Source: Streptomyces sp. HmicA12 (GTDB lineage: Bacteria; Actinomycetota; Actinomycetes; Streptomycetales; Streptomycetaceae). From it: a stretch of DNA of 64,000 nucleotides. The stretch is from assembly GCF_000373565.1 (NCBI RefSeq), contig NZ_KB891810.1, positions 62,001 through 126,000 on the forward strand. Direction: 5' to 3'. Positions 16,697 through 25,167 of the stretch are shown piece by piece. Below the pieces are notes generated by a model. That model saw only the letters and a list, made by a program, of their open reading frames with translations, ran no database searches and was not told where the DNA came from. Within the stretch, counting starts at the first letter, position 1. Every line of letters starts with the position of its first letter. The position numbers were made by a program, and so were the translations under genes.

Positions 16697-18124
16697 ATGT
16701 CGCCACTGCACCGGAGCCCGGCCGACAAGCCGGACGAGAAGGACCAGCCCCTCGTGCCGCTCAACCCCTTCTACGGGGAGGCGAATCCCACCGCCGGGAT
16801 GACGCAGGCACCGCCCAAGCACCGGCTGCCCGACCGGCCGCTGCCGCCGTCGACCGCGTACCAGATCGTCCACGACGAGCTCATGCTCGACGGCAACTCG
16901 CGCCTCAACCTGGCCACCTTCGTCACGACGTGGATGGAGCCGCAGGCCGGTGTCCTGATGGCGGAGTGCCGGGACAAGAACATGATCGACAAGGACGAGT
17001 ACCCGCGCACGGCCGAGCTGGAGCGGCGCTGCGTCGCCATGCTGGCCGACCTGTGGAACGCGCCGGACCCGTCCGCCACCGTGGGCTGTTCCACCACCGG
17101 GTCGAGCGAGGCCTGCATGCTCGCCGGGATGGCGCTCAAGCGGCGCTGGGCGCAGCGCAACGCGGACCGGTACCCCTCGCGCGAGGCCCGCCCCAACCTG
17201 GTCATGGGCGTGAACGTGCAGGTCTGCTGGGAGAAGTTCTGCACCTTCTGGGAGGTCGAGGCGCGGCAGGTGCCGATGGAGGGCGACCGGTTCCATCTCG
17301 ACCCGCAGGCCGCGGCCGAGCTCTGCGACGAGAACACGATCGGCGTCGTCGGGATCCTCGGGTCCACCTTCGACGGGTCGTACGAGCCGATCGCCGACCT
17401 GTGCGCCGCGCTCGACGCGTTGCAGGAGCGCACGGGGCTCGACATCCCCGTGCACGTGGACGGGGCGTCGGGCGCGATGGTGGCGCCGTTCCTCGACCCG
17501 GACCTGGTGTGGGACTTCCGGCTGCCGCGGGTCGCCTCCATCAACACCTCGGGGCACAAGTACGGGCTCGTGTACCCGGGCGTCGGCTGGGCGCTGTGGC
17601 GCGACGCGGACGCGCTGCCGGACGAACTCGTCTTCCGCGTCAACTACTTGGGCGGCGACATGCCGACGTTCGCGCTGAACTTCTCGCGTCCCGGCGCCCA
17701 AGTGGTCGCGCAGTACTACTCGTTCCTGCGGCTCGGGCGCGACGGGTACCGGGCCGTGCAGCAGGCGACACGGGAGGTGGCGCGGAGCCTGGCCGACCGC
17801 ATCGAGGCGCTCGGCGACTTCCGGCTCATCACGCGGGGCGACGAGCTGCCGGTGTTCGCCTTCACGACGGCGGACGAGGTGACGTCGTACGACGTGTTCG
17901 ACGTGTCGCGGCGCCTGCGGGAACGGGGCTGGCTGGTGCCGGCCTACACGTTCCCGGCGCACCGGGAGGACCTGGCGGTGCTCAGGATCGTGTGCCGCAA
18001 CGGCTTCTCGTCCGACCTGGCGGACCTGCTCGTCGAGGACCTGGGCCGGCTGCTGCCGGAGCTGCGCCGCCAGCCGCACCCCAACACGCGTGACCGGGAC
18101 GCGGCGACCGGGTTCCACCACTGA
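16697..18124 (+). CDS. gadB: Glutamate decarboxylase
   Basis: PLP enzyme that decarboxylates glutamate to GABA and consumes a cytosolic proton. The 475-residue protein has the family N-terminal RLNLATFVTTWMEP, VGCSTTGSSEACMLAGMALK near 134-153, VHVDGASGAMVAPF near 253-266 and the PLP lysine K288 in NTSGHKYG. Length matches GadB. GAAGGAG precedes the ATG. No glutamate/GABA antiporter gene is nearby, so the E. coli GadBC arrangement is absent; the neighbour upstream is a ClC-type channel. Confidence 0.96.
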   Translation: MSPLHRSPADKPDEKDQPLVPLNPFYGEANPTAGMTQAPPKHRLPDRPLPPSTAYQIVHDELMLDGNSRLNLATFVTTWMEPQAGVLMAECRDKNMIDKDEYPRTAELERRCVAMLADLWNAPDPSATVGCSTTGSSEACMLAGMALKRRWAQRNADRYPSREARPNLVMGVNVQVCWEKFCTFWEVEARQVPMEGDRFHLDPQAAAELCDENTIGVVGILGSTFDGSYEPIADLCAALDALQERTGLDIPVHVDGASGAMVAPFLDPDLVWDFRLPRVASINTSGHKYGLVYPGVGWALWRDADALPDELVFRVNYLGGDMPTFALNFSRPGAQVVAQYYSFLRLGRDGYRAVQQATREVARSLADRIEALGDFRLITRGDELPVFAFTTADEVTSYDVFDVSRRLRERGWLVPAYTFPAHREDLAVLRIVCRNGFSSDLADLLVEDLGRLLPELRRQPHPNTRDRDAATGFHH

Positions 18125-18194
18125 GGGGTCGCGTCGTCGGGCGCGGCCCGGTGAGGGCTGGTCGCACAGTCCCCCGCGCCCGGCGACGCACCGT

Positions 18195-18968
18195 CTACCT
18201 GCTCAACGCCCTGAACCGCCGTACCGCCAGCGGGAAGAACACCGCCACCAGCACCACCGGCCACACCACCGCCGGCCACACCTCGTCCGCCCCGCCGGGG
18301 TTCCCGAACAGATGCCGCACCGATGAGGCCGTCGCCGACATCGGGTTCCACTCGACCACCGCGCCGAGCCAGTCCGGCATGTTCTCCGGCACCGTGAACG
18401 CGTTGGAGAGGAAGCCGACCGGCCAGACCAGGATCTGCACGGCCTGCACCAGCTCGGGACGGCCCGCGACCATGGCCAGCCAGATGCCGATCCACAGCAT
18501 CGCGAACCGCAGCAGGAGCAGCAGGCCGAACGCGGCGAGCGTCGCGCCCGCCGAGCCGTGCGCCCGCCACCCGAGCGCGAGCCCCACCGCCGCCATCAGG
18601 GCGAGGGACACGAGCGACTGGAGCATGTCGGCGGCCGAACGGCCCACCAGGACCGCCCCGTCGGTCATCGGCAGGGAGCGGAACCGGTCGATCACCCCCT
18701 TGTCGAGGTCCTGGGTGACCGCCAGCATGGTCGACTCGAGCCCGAAGGCCATGGTCAGCGCGAACATGCCGGGGACCAGGAAGTCCACGTATCCGGTGGA
18801 GCCGCCCTCGATGCCCTTGCCGCCCCCGACGAGGTAGCCGAACATCAGCAGCAGCATCACCGGGAAGACGAGCCCGACGAGGATCTGCACCGGTTGCCGC
18901 GCCCAGTGGGCGAGTTCCCGGCGCGTCATCGTCCAGGAGTCGGTCAGCGCCCAGCTCATGGCGGTCAT
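18195..18968 (-). CDS. ABC-2 type transporter permease (DrrB-like)
   Basis: A 257-residue permease with six predicted membrane segments (about 29-48, 63-83, 114-134, 142-162, 174-194 and 228-247). The arrangement and PMTDGAVLVGRSAADMLQSL resemble DrrB-type daunorubicin-resistance permeases. Its ATG overlaps the stop of the ATPase gene by four bases (ATGA), so the two subunits are translationally coupled. The exported substrate is not known; no biosynthetic cluster adjoins it. Confidence 0.92.
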   Translation of the reverse strand: MTAMSWALTDSWTMTRRELAHWARQPVQILVGLVFPVMLLLMFGYLVGGGKGIEGGSTGYVDFLVPGMFALTMAFGLESTMLAVTQDLDKGVIDRFRSLPMTDGAVLVGRSAADMLQSLVSLALMAAVGLALGWRAHGSAGATLAAFGLLLLLRFAMLWIGIWLAMVAGRPELVQAVQILVWPVGFLSNAFTVPENMPDWLGAVVEWNPMSATASSVRHLFGNPGGADEVWPAVVWPVVLVAVFFPLAVRRFRALSR

Positions 18969-19915
18969 ACCCGCACCTCCACAGGGTCCGTGTCGCGCTC
19001 GGTCAGGTGCAGGAACACCTCGTCGAGGGTCGGGCGCCGCAGCGCGATGTCCTCGGCGTCGACCCCCGCGTCCCGCAGCGCCCGCACGGCGTCGGCGAGC
19101 GCGGCCATCCGGTCCGTCACGGGCGCGCTCACCAGACGGCGCTCCGCGTCGACGGTGGCGCCCGCGGGCAACAGGGCCGCGACCGTGGGCAGTTGGGCCG
19201 CCTCCCGCACCACCACGTCGATCCGGTCGCCGCCCAGGCGTGCCTTGAGCCCGTCCGGGGTGCCGTCCGCGACGACCCGGCCGCGGTCCACCACCGAGAT
19301 CCGGTCGGCGAGCCGGTCGGCCTCCTCCAGGTACTGGGTGGTGAGCAGCACCGTCGTGCCGCCGCCGACCAGCGAGCGCACCGCCTCCCACACCTCGGCG
19401 CGGCCGCGCGGGTCCAGGCCCGTCGTCGGCTCGTCGAGGAAGAGGACCTCGGGGTCGGTGATGAGCGACGCCGCGAGGTCCAGGCGGCGGCGCATGCCTC
19501 CGCTGTACGCCTTGACCGGCTTGCGTCCGGTGTCCGCGAGGCCGAACCGGGCGAGGAGTTCGCCGGCGCGCAGGGCGGCCCGGCGCGCGCCCAGGTGGTG
19601 CAGCCTGCCGAACATGTCCAGGTTCTGCCGACCGCTCAACTCCTCGTCCACCGCGGCGTGCTGGCCGAGCAGACCGATGCGTCGGCGCACCTCGTCCGGC
19701 TCCGTGCGCACGTCGTGGCCCGCCACCTCCATGCGGCCCGCGTCCGCGCGCAGCAGGGTCGCGAGGACGCGGACCAGGGTCGTCTTGCCCGCGCCGTTCG
19801 GGCCGAGCACGCCGTGCACGGTGCCGCGCCCGGCCTCCAGGTCGAGCCCGTCGAGCGCCCGCTTGTCCCGGTAGTGCTTGTGTGCCCCTTCGACGGCGAT
19901 CGCCGCTCCGGTCAC
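18965..19915 (-). CDS. ABC transporter ATP-binding protein (DrrA-like)
   Basis: A 316-residue ATPase from a GTG start. Walker A GPNGAGKTT is at 38-46, the signature YSGGMRRRL near 140, Walker B VLFLDEPTTGLDP near 158-170 and a C-terminal DUF4162-type extension typical of DrrA/antibiotic exporters. It pairs with the overlapping permease. Two copies of a palindromic motif lie in the 131-bp gap to the upstream PadR gene, which suggests PadR repression with induction by the exported compound. Confidence 0.94.
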   Translation of the reverse strand: MTGAAIAVEGAHKHYRDKRALDGLDLEAGRGTVHGVLGPNGAGKTTLVRVLATLLRADAGRMEVAGHDVRTEPDEVRRRIGLLGQHAAVDEELSGRQNLDMFGRLHHLGARRAALRAGELLARFGLADTGRKPVKAYSGGMRRRLDLAASLITDPEVLFLDEPTTGLDPRGRAEVWEAVRSLVGGGTTVLLTTQYLEEADRLADRISVVDRGRVVADGTPDGLKARLGGDRIDVVVREAAQLPTVAALLPAGATVDAERRLVSAPVTDRMAALADAVRALRDAGVDAEDIALRRPTLDEVFLHLTERDTDPVEVRV

Positions 19916-19965
19916 CTCGTCCCCTCACGTCCGGTTGCTCGCGATCAGCCGATCACCAGCGTCGC

Positions 19966-20026
19966 TAATCAAACTTGACTACTCCAGCAAGGTAATACCC
20001 GCGCCGAGATTGGTCAAACTTGATTA
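19966..20026 (-). promoter_or_regulatory. Paired palindromic operators (TCAAACTTGA core), likely PadR sites
   Basis: TAATCAA-AC-TTGACTA (19966-19981) and TGGTCAA-AC-TTGATTA (20011-20026) are imperfect 7-2-7 inverted repeats sharing the 10-mer TCAAACTTGA. Their starts are 45 bp apart. They are the most A/T-rich bases in the region and lie between the PadR gene and the ABC exporter it precedes. Assignment to this PadR is inference from position. Confidence 0.6.
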
Positions 20027-20046
20027 ATGGCCCTGGCCGACCGGAT

Positions 20047-20688
20047 TCAGCGGGCGTCCCCGGGATGCTCCTCGTCCGTCGCGTACGGGTTCTCCTCGCC
20101 CTCGGCGAGCACCCCGACGAACGGCTCCCCCTCCCCCGCGAACACGTACGCCCCGCCCTCGATCCGCTCGATGAGCCCCTTGGTCCACTCCGCGCCGAAG
20201 TCGGCCGAGTGGACCCAGAAGTTCATGATCTCGCCGATGTGACCGAGCTGCTGCGGACCGCCCTCGGGCGTGTAGTACTCGGTGACGGCGTCGCGCCACC
20301 CCCCGATGGCACGCACCCGCTCCTTGAGCAGGGTCACCGCCTCCTCGCGCGGCAGGTCCACGACGAAGCCGAGGGCCGCGGCGAGGACGTCCGGCTTCTG
20401 GTCGTACGAGACCAGGGCCTCGCGCAGCAGGGTCAGGTACTCCTCGGTGCCCCGGCCGGTGATCTCGTACTCGGTGCGCGGCGGACCGCCGGCCGTGGAC
20501 GGCGCGACCTCGTGCGCGACCAGCAGTCCCTGCTTCGCCATCTGCTTGAGGGCGTGGTAGATCGAGCCCGGCTTGGCGTTCGACCACTCGTGGGCGCCCC
20601 AGTACTCCAGGTCGCTGCGGACTTGGTAGCCGTGCGCGCGGCCGTGCTGGCGCACGGCCCCGAGGACCAGGAGGCGGATCGCTGACAT
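20047..20688 (-). CDS. PadR family transcriptional regulator
   Basis: A 213-residue protein starting at ATG 20688 (MSAIRLLVLGAV). The N-terminal winged HTH covers about 1-85 and contains the PadR hallmarks HGYQVRSDL, KPGSIYHALKQMAKQGLL and RTEYEITGRG. The C-terminal half (about 90-180) is helical and like the Vir_act_alpha_C dimerisation region. The tail is acidic. It lies upstream of the DrrAB-like exporter on the same strand and 17 bp after the DinB gene, so it probably represses the exporter. Confidence 0.92.
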   Translation of the reverse strand: MSAIRLLVLGAVRQHGRAHGYQVRSDLEYWGAHEWSNAKPGSIYHALKQMAKQGLLVAHEVAPSTAGGPPRTEYEITGRGTEEYLTLLREALVSYDQKPDVLAAALGFVVDLPREEAVTLLKERVRAIGGWRDAVTEYYTPEGGPQQLGHIGEIMNFWVHSADFGAEWTKGLIERIEGGAYVFAGEGEPFVGVLAEGEENPYATDEEHPGDAR

Positions 20689-20705
20689 GCGCCCAGCGTA
20701 GGACG

Positions 20706-21236
20706 TCAGCTCTGCGCCATGGCGACCAGCTCGAAGGCGGTCTTGCCGTCCAGGGACTGGCGGATGATGTCCGCGTGCCCCGCGTGCCGGGCGATCTCCC
20801 GGATCAGGTGCAGGCACATCCAGCGCAGCGAGACCTCCTGGCCGTCGGGGAACCAGGGCTCGTCCGGCAGCGGGAAGGTGTCGTCCAGGCTCGGGGCCGC
20901 GCGGAGGAACTTCTCGACGCGGGCCGCCACCTCGTCCCAGTGCGCGAGGACCGACGCCACCGATTCGCCCTCCAGGAGGCGGAACCCGTCGACGTAGGAC
21001 GCGACGTCGCGTTCGGCCCGGTTGCGCCGGGCGAGGTCCAGCCAGCCCTGCTCGACCTCGGCCACGTGCTTGGCCAGGCCCACCAGGGAGAGCTCGCTCG
21101 CGCTCGGTGTCGACGACGCCTGTTCGTCGGTCAGGCCGAGGAGGGAACGGCGGATGCCGCCACGCTGCTCCTCGATGAAGGCGAGCAGTGCCCCGCGCTC
21201 GTCGCCGCGGGTTTCGGGGTTCACGTGCATGACCAT
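20706..21236 (-). CDS. DinB/DUF664 family protein (mini-DinB)
   Basis: A 176-residue four-helix-bundle protein of the DinB/DUF664 type. The start at ATG 21236 (MVMHVNPETRGDERG) is chosen because homologues begin with P-T-R-x-x-E; six bases further an alternative ATG gives the same fold. Putative metal-binding histidines appear in GLAKHVAEVEQ near 54 and MCLHLIREIARHAGHADIIR near 137-156. Members are often bacillithiol/mycothiol-dependent transferases or of unknown activity. It precedes padR closely and may be in the same transcript. Confidence 0.85.
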   Translation of the reverse strand: MVMHVNPETRGDERGALLAFIEEQRGGIRRSLLGLTDEQASSTPSASELSLVGLAKHVAEVEQGWLDLARRNRAERDVASYVDGFRLLEGESVASVLAHWDEVAARVEKFLRAAPSLDDTFPLPDEPWFPDGQEVSLRWMCLHLIREIARHAGHADIIRQSLDGKTAFELVAMAQS

Positions 21237-21595
21237 GATGGGCCGCCCTTCGCAGGTCTCGTACATCGTCTCGCGCGGTCTCGCTCTCCGCACTGACGAA
21301 GGTAGGGAGACTTGCGGTCAGGTTCTGTCCGCAATGGCCGACGGCGTGCCGGCTTTCGCATGCCGCGCAGGTGACGGGGCAGATGACAGCGGAGCTGTAA
21401 CCACGAGAACACCGCGCGTGCACGTGCATCTGCCCATGCAGCGGCATATGAACGCAGCTATGATCCTGGACAGTTGGGGCAGTTGATCTCCGCTTTCACA
21501 GAAGTTGGCAGAGGTCGACATCAGTTGACAACCGTCACAGGGGCAGGCGGACCAGTTCACAGATGCGGCACTTACAGCACCACCGGGAGCGAACC
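21237..21595 (+). other. Gene-free region with TTGACA-like motifs
   Basis: 359 bp between the divergent DinB and DUF397 genes. It holds a TTGACA hexamer in CAGTTGACAACC near 21522-21533 and several CAGTTG repeats but no clear -10 box. No ORF with proper codon bias is visible. It likely holds both promoters. Confidence 0.4.
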
Positions 21596-21835
21596 GTGGA
21601 CCACGTGTACAACGGCATGGCGGCCACGGAGTTGCACGGGGTGGTCTGGCAGAAGAGCAGGCACAGCAACTCCCAGGGATCCTGCGTGGAGTTCGCCAAA
21701 CTGCCCGGCGGCCGGGTGGCCGTACGCAACTCGAACTTCCCCGACGGGCCCGCGCTCGTCTACACGCCGGCCGAGATAGAGGCGCTGCTGCTCGGCGTGA
21801 AGGACGGGGAGTTCGACCACCTGATAGCCGGCTGA
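21596..21835 (+). CDS. DUF397 small protein (WhiJ-associated type)
   Basis: A 79-residue protein; the GTG at 21596 is preferred because GGGAG lies seven bases upstream. The DUF397 pattern is clear: W-x-KSxxSNSQGSCVEFA, LPGGRVAVRNSNFPDGPALVYTPAEIEALL and a C-terminal GEFDHL. These small proteins belong to a Streptomyces-specific regulatory set with XRE/DUF5753 regulators and HATPase proteins that influence development and antibiotic production (abaA/whiJ type). The matching HATPase and XRE genes follow. Confidence 0.9.
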   Translation: MDHVYNGMAATELHGVVWQKSRHSNSQGSCVEFAKLPGGRVAVRNSNFPDGPALVYTPAEIEALLLGVKDGEFDHLIAG

Positions 21836-21938
21836 CCGCGGGCCGACGGCCCGCGCCCGGGTGACGGTACGTCACCGACGCGCGTAGACCCGAGACCCAA
21901 CCGCCCCTACCCGTCCGTACGTTGGGACGGGTCCGGCT

Positions 21939-22574
21939 TCAGAGTCTGAACAGGGCCCAGACGACCTTGCCGCTCAGCCGGCCGGCGAGCGGATGCCAGC
22001 CCCAGCCGTCGCTGAAGGAGTCGACGAGGAAGAGTCCACGGCCGGACTCCGCACAGGAGTCGTCCACGACGTCCTCGCCGTCCCCGGCTTCCGGGTTCTC
22101 GTCGCTGGGGTCGCGCACCGCGCAGACCACGCGTGAGGCCCAGCGCATCAGGTGCAGCCGCACGGGCGGGTCCTGACTCTGCGCGGCGTCGGCGGGCAGC
22201 GCGTGCCGCAGGGCGTTGGTGACCAGCTCGGAGACGACCAGACAGACGTCGTCGAAGCGCTCGGGCACGTCCCAGTCGGCGAGGGTGCGGCGGGTGAACT
22301 CCCGTGCGCTGCGCACCGCTTCGAAGCGGGCGGGCAGAGCGCACGACGCGGCACTGGAAACGGCGGAGGGGTCGATCGGAGGCAGGCCGCGCCTTAACGC
22401 GTCCAATGGCTCGAGCATGGTCGATCCGTTCGTCCCCATGCGAGGCACTCCCCAGTTTCGCAGTACGTAGCGAGCGGTGGTGACGACCATCGTTCCGAAT
22501 GCGTACACCGGATGCAAGGGCAGATGCACGTGCACGCGCCGGACTTGGACCTTCCCGTACCGCTTCTTGCTCAT
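21939..22574 (-). CDS. ATP-binding anti-sigma-factor-like protein (HATPase_c_2)
   Basis: A 211-residue protein whose C-terminal ~130 residues are an RsbW/SpoIIAB-type GHKL ATPase domain. The N-box is ELVTNALRHAL and the G-box ESGRGLFLVDSFSDGWGW. The first ~70 residues are basic and not conserved, and the start may be further downstream; AGGGAG lies only two or three bases before the chosen ATG. It sits between DUF397 and XRE genes on the opposite strand, the classic whiJ-like grouping. It lacks an obvious sigma partner nearby. Confidence 0.87.
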   Translation of the reverse strand: MSKKRYGKVQVRRVHVHLPLHPVYAFGTMVVTTARYVLRNWGVPRMGTNGSTMLEPLDALRRGLPPIDPSAVSSAASCALPARFEAVRSAREFTRRTLADWDVPERFDDVCLVVSELVTNALRHALPADAAQSQDPPVRLHLMRWASRVVCAVRDPSDENPEAGDGEDVVDDSCAESGRGLFLVDSFSDGWGWHPLAGRLSGKVVWALFRL

Positions 22575-22694
22575 TTCTCCCTACGACTTCTTGCGCAGCC
22601 CTTTCGTGATCTTTCCGTTTCTGTAACCGGCTGAGCACACGGTGGAGCGTTTAGTGGCAGACTTCGCCCCCTGAACCGATGGGGAGGAAGAGAC

Positions 22695-23561
22695 GTGACC
22701 GCTGGGGAGTCGAGCGGCTCGGTGGTGCGGCGCATTCTGCTGGGCTCACAACTGAGGCGCCTGAGGGAATCGCGCGGCATCACGAGGGAGGCCGCCGGCT
22801 ACTCGATCCGCGCCTCGGAATCGAAGATCAGCCGCTTGGAGTTGGGACGGGTGAGCTTCAAGGCGAGGGACGTCGAAGATCTGCTGACGTTGTACGGAGT
22901 GAACGACGAGGCCGAGCGCGAGGCCCTGCTCTCGCTCGTGAAAGAGGCCAACGTCGCGGGCTGGTGGCACAGTTACTCCGATGTGCTGCCGGGGTGGTTC
23001 CAGACGTACGTCGGTCTGGAGGGCGCCGCGTCGCAGATCCGGGGGTACGAGGCGCAGTTCGTGCACGGCCTGCTGCAGACCGAGGCGTACGCGCACGCGG
23101 TCGTGGCGCAGGGCATGCGGGGCGCGCCCGCCGAGGAGATCGACCGCAGGGTCGCGCTGCGTCTGGCCCGCCAGAAGGTGCTGTTCGCCGAGCGGGCGCC
23201 GGAGGTCGGCCTCGTACTCGACGAGTCCGCGCTGCGCCGGACGCAGGGCGGGCCCGAGGTGATGCGCGGGCAGCTGGAGCATCTGATCGAGATGGCCGAA
23301 CTGCCCCATCTGACCCTGCAGATCATGCCGTTCAGCCACGGCTGGCACGCGGGCGAGTCCGGGACCTTCACCCTGCTCACCTTCCCGGAGTCCGATCTCT
23401 CGGACGTCGTCTTCCTCGAACAGCTCACCAGTGCGCTGTACCTGGACAAACGCGAGGACGTCGCGCAGTACGAGAGAGCGATGGCGGACCTGCGGGAACA
23501 GTGCCCGACGCCGGAGGAGAGCATCCGGCTCATCCGTCGCATGCTGACCGAATTCGCCTGA
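22695..23561 (+). CDS. XRE family regulator with DUF5753 domain (WhiJ-like)
   Basis: A 288-residue protein from a GTG start preceded by GGGAGGAAGAG. Residues 15-70 form the helix-turn-helix (LGSQLRRLRESRGITREAAG, then SESKISRLELGR). Residues ~95-280 form DUF5753, with WFQTYVGLEGAASQIRGYE and FVHGLLQTEAYA. Such regulators pair with DUF397 proteins and HATPases in many Streptomyces loci and repress differentiation in the whiJ case. The DUF397 partner is 860 bp upstream on the same strand. Confidence 0.92.
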   Translation: MTAGESSGSVVRRILLGSQLRRLRESRGITREAAGYSIRASESKISRLELGRVSFKARDVEDLLTLYGVNDEAEREALLSLVKEANVAGWWHSYSDVLPGWFQTYVGLEGAASQIRGYEAQFVHGLLQTEAYAHAVVAQGMRGAPAEEIDRRVALRLARQKVLFAERAPEVGLVLDESALRRTQGGPEVMRGQLEHLIEMAELPHLTLQIMPFSHGWHAGESGTFTLLTFPESDLSDVVFLEQLTSALYLDKREDVAQYERAMADLREQCPTPEESIRLIRRMLTEFA

Positions 23562-23660
23562 CCACAACAGCAGTTGACAGATCTTCTGCCGCCATTGACA
23601 GGCACCGGTCGTACGATGACGACACTTCAGGTGTCCGGCGCTGCAGCAAGGGATCTGCCC

Positions 23661-25121
23661 ATGACGTCTTACTTCACGGAACTCGACCGGCAGTACATCG
23701 ACGGCACCTGGCGTCAGGGGCGCGGGGCGTGGGACATCATCGACCTGAACCCGTACGGCGGTGACAAGCTCGCCTCCATCACCGTCGCCTCGGTCGAGGA
23801 GGTCGACGAGGCGTACCGGGCCGCCGAGCGGGCGCAGAAGGAGTGGGCGCAGACCAACGCGTACGCGCGCCGGACCGTCTTCGAGCGGGCGCTGCACCTG
23901 ATCGAGGAGCGCGAGGCCGCGATAGTCGGGGCGATCACCGACGAGCTCGGTGGTACGCGCGTGAAGGCCGGCTTCGAGATCCATCTCGCCAAGGAGTTCC
24001 TGCGCGAGGCCGTCCAGCTGACGCTGCGGCCGCAGGGCGAGGTGATCCCGTCACCGGTGGACGGCAAGGAGAACCGGGTCTACCGGGTGCCGGTGGGCGT
24101 CGTCGGGGTCATCTCCCCCTTCAACTTCCCCTTCCTGCTCTCCCTGAAGTCGGTCGCCCCCGCGCTGGCGCTGGGCAACGGCGTGGTCCTCAAGCCGCAC
24201 CAGGACACCCCGGTCTGCGGCGGCTCGCTGATCGCGAAGATCTTCGAGGACGCGGGCCTGCCGCCCGGCCTCCTCAACGTCGTCATCACCGACATCGCCG
24301 AGATCGGCGACACCCTGCTGACCCACCCCGTGCCGAAGGTCATCTCCTTCACCGGCTCCGACAAGATCGGGCAGCACGTCGCGACGGTGTGCGCCTCGCA
24401 GTTCAAGCGCGCGGTGCTCGAACTGGGCGGCAACAGCGCGCTGACCGTGCTCGACGACGCCGACATCGACTACGCGGTCGACGCGGCCGTCTTCAGCCGG
24501 TTCATCCACCAGGGCCAGGTCTGCATGGCCGCGAACCGGATCCTCGTGGACCGGAAGGTGGAGCGGGAGTTCACCGAGAAGTTCGTCGCCAAGGTGCGGA
24601 CGCTGAAGTGCGGCGACCCGCACGACCCGGCGACCGTGATCGGGCCGGTCATCAACTCCACGCAGGCGGACGCCCTTTCGGGTGTCGTGGAGCAGGCGAT
24701 CGCGGAGGGCGCGACGCCGCTCGTCCGCGGCGGGGTCGAGGGCAACGTCGTCGAGCCGGTCGTGCTCGGCGGGCTGCCCGCCGACTCCCCCGTGCTGCGC
24801 CAGGAGATCTTCGGACCCGTGGCGCTGCTCATCCCGTTCGACGGGGACGAGGAGGCGGTCCGGATCGCCAACGACACCCCGTACGGGCTGAGCGGGGCCG
24901 TGCACACCGGCGACATCGAGCGGGGCGTGGCGTTCGCCCAGCGGATCGACACCGGCATGATCCACGTCAACGACGGCACCGTGCACGACGAACCGCTCGT
25001 CGCGTTCGGCGGCGAGAAGCGGTCGGGCCTCGGCCGGCTCAACGGCGACGCGACGGTGGAGGCGTTCACCACGCAGAAGTGGATCTCGGTGCAGCACGGA
25101 CGGAGCCGGTTCCCCTTCTGA
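23661..25121 (+). CDS. Aldehyde dehydrogenase family protein
   Basis: NAD(P)-dependent enzyme that oxidises an aldehyde to the acid. The 486-residue reading starts at ATG 23661, with AAGGGAT seven bases before. Catalytic Glu254 (LELGGNSA) and nucleophile Cys288 (GQVCMAANR) are in place, and the end motif FGGEKRSGLGRLNG is complete. Segment order resembles benzaldehyde/vanillin/salicylaldehyde dehydrogenases more than glycolytic types, but the substrate is not certain. The gene has two TTGACA hexamers in its leader. It ends 46 bp before the convergent COG0523 gene. Confidence 0.93.
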   Translation: MTSYFTELDRQYIDGTWRQGRGAWDIIDLNPYGGDKLASITVASVEEVDEAYRAAERAQKEWAQTNAYARRTVFERALHLIEEREAAIVGAITDELGGTRVKAGFEIHLAKEFLREAVQLTLRPQGEVIPSPVDGKENRVYRVPVGVVGVISPFNFPFLLSLKSVAPALALGNGVVLKPHQDTPVCGGSLIAKIFEDAGLPPGLLNVVITDIAEIGDTLLTHPVPKVISFTGSDKIGQHVATVCASQFKRAVLELGGNSALTVLDDADIDYAVDAAVFSRFIHQGQVCMAANRILVDRKVEREFTEKFVAKVRTLKCGDPHDPATVIGPVINSTQADALSGVVEQAIAEGATPLVRGGVEGNVVEPVVLGGLPADSPVLRQEIFGPVALLIPFDGDEEAVRIANDTPYGLSGAVHTGDIERGVAFAQRIDTGMIHVNDGTVHDEPLVAFGGEKRSGLGRLNGDATVEAFTTQKWISVQHGRSRFPF

Positions 25122-25167
25122 CCGCGCCGGGGGCCGCGCCCGGGATCGTGCCCGGGGTCGTGCCTCG

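Noticed and set aside
18195..19915. Part of an antibiotic biosynthetic cluster (DrrAB-like exporter)
   Set aside because: No polyketide, peptide or tailoring genes lie nearby; an independent drug exporter is simpler.
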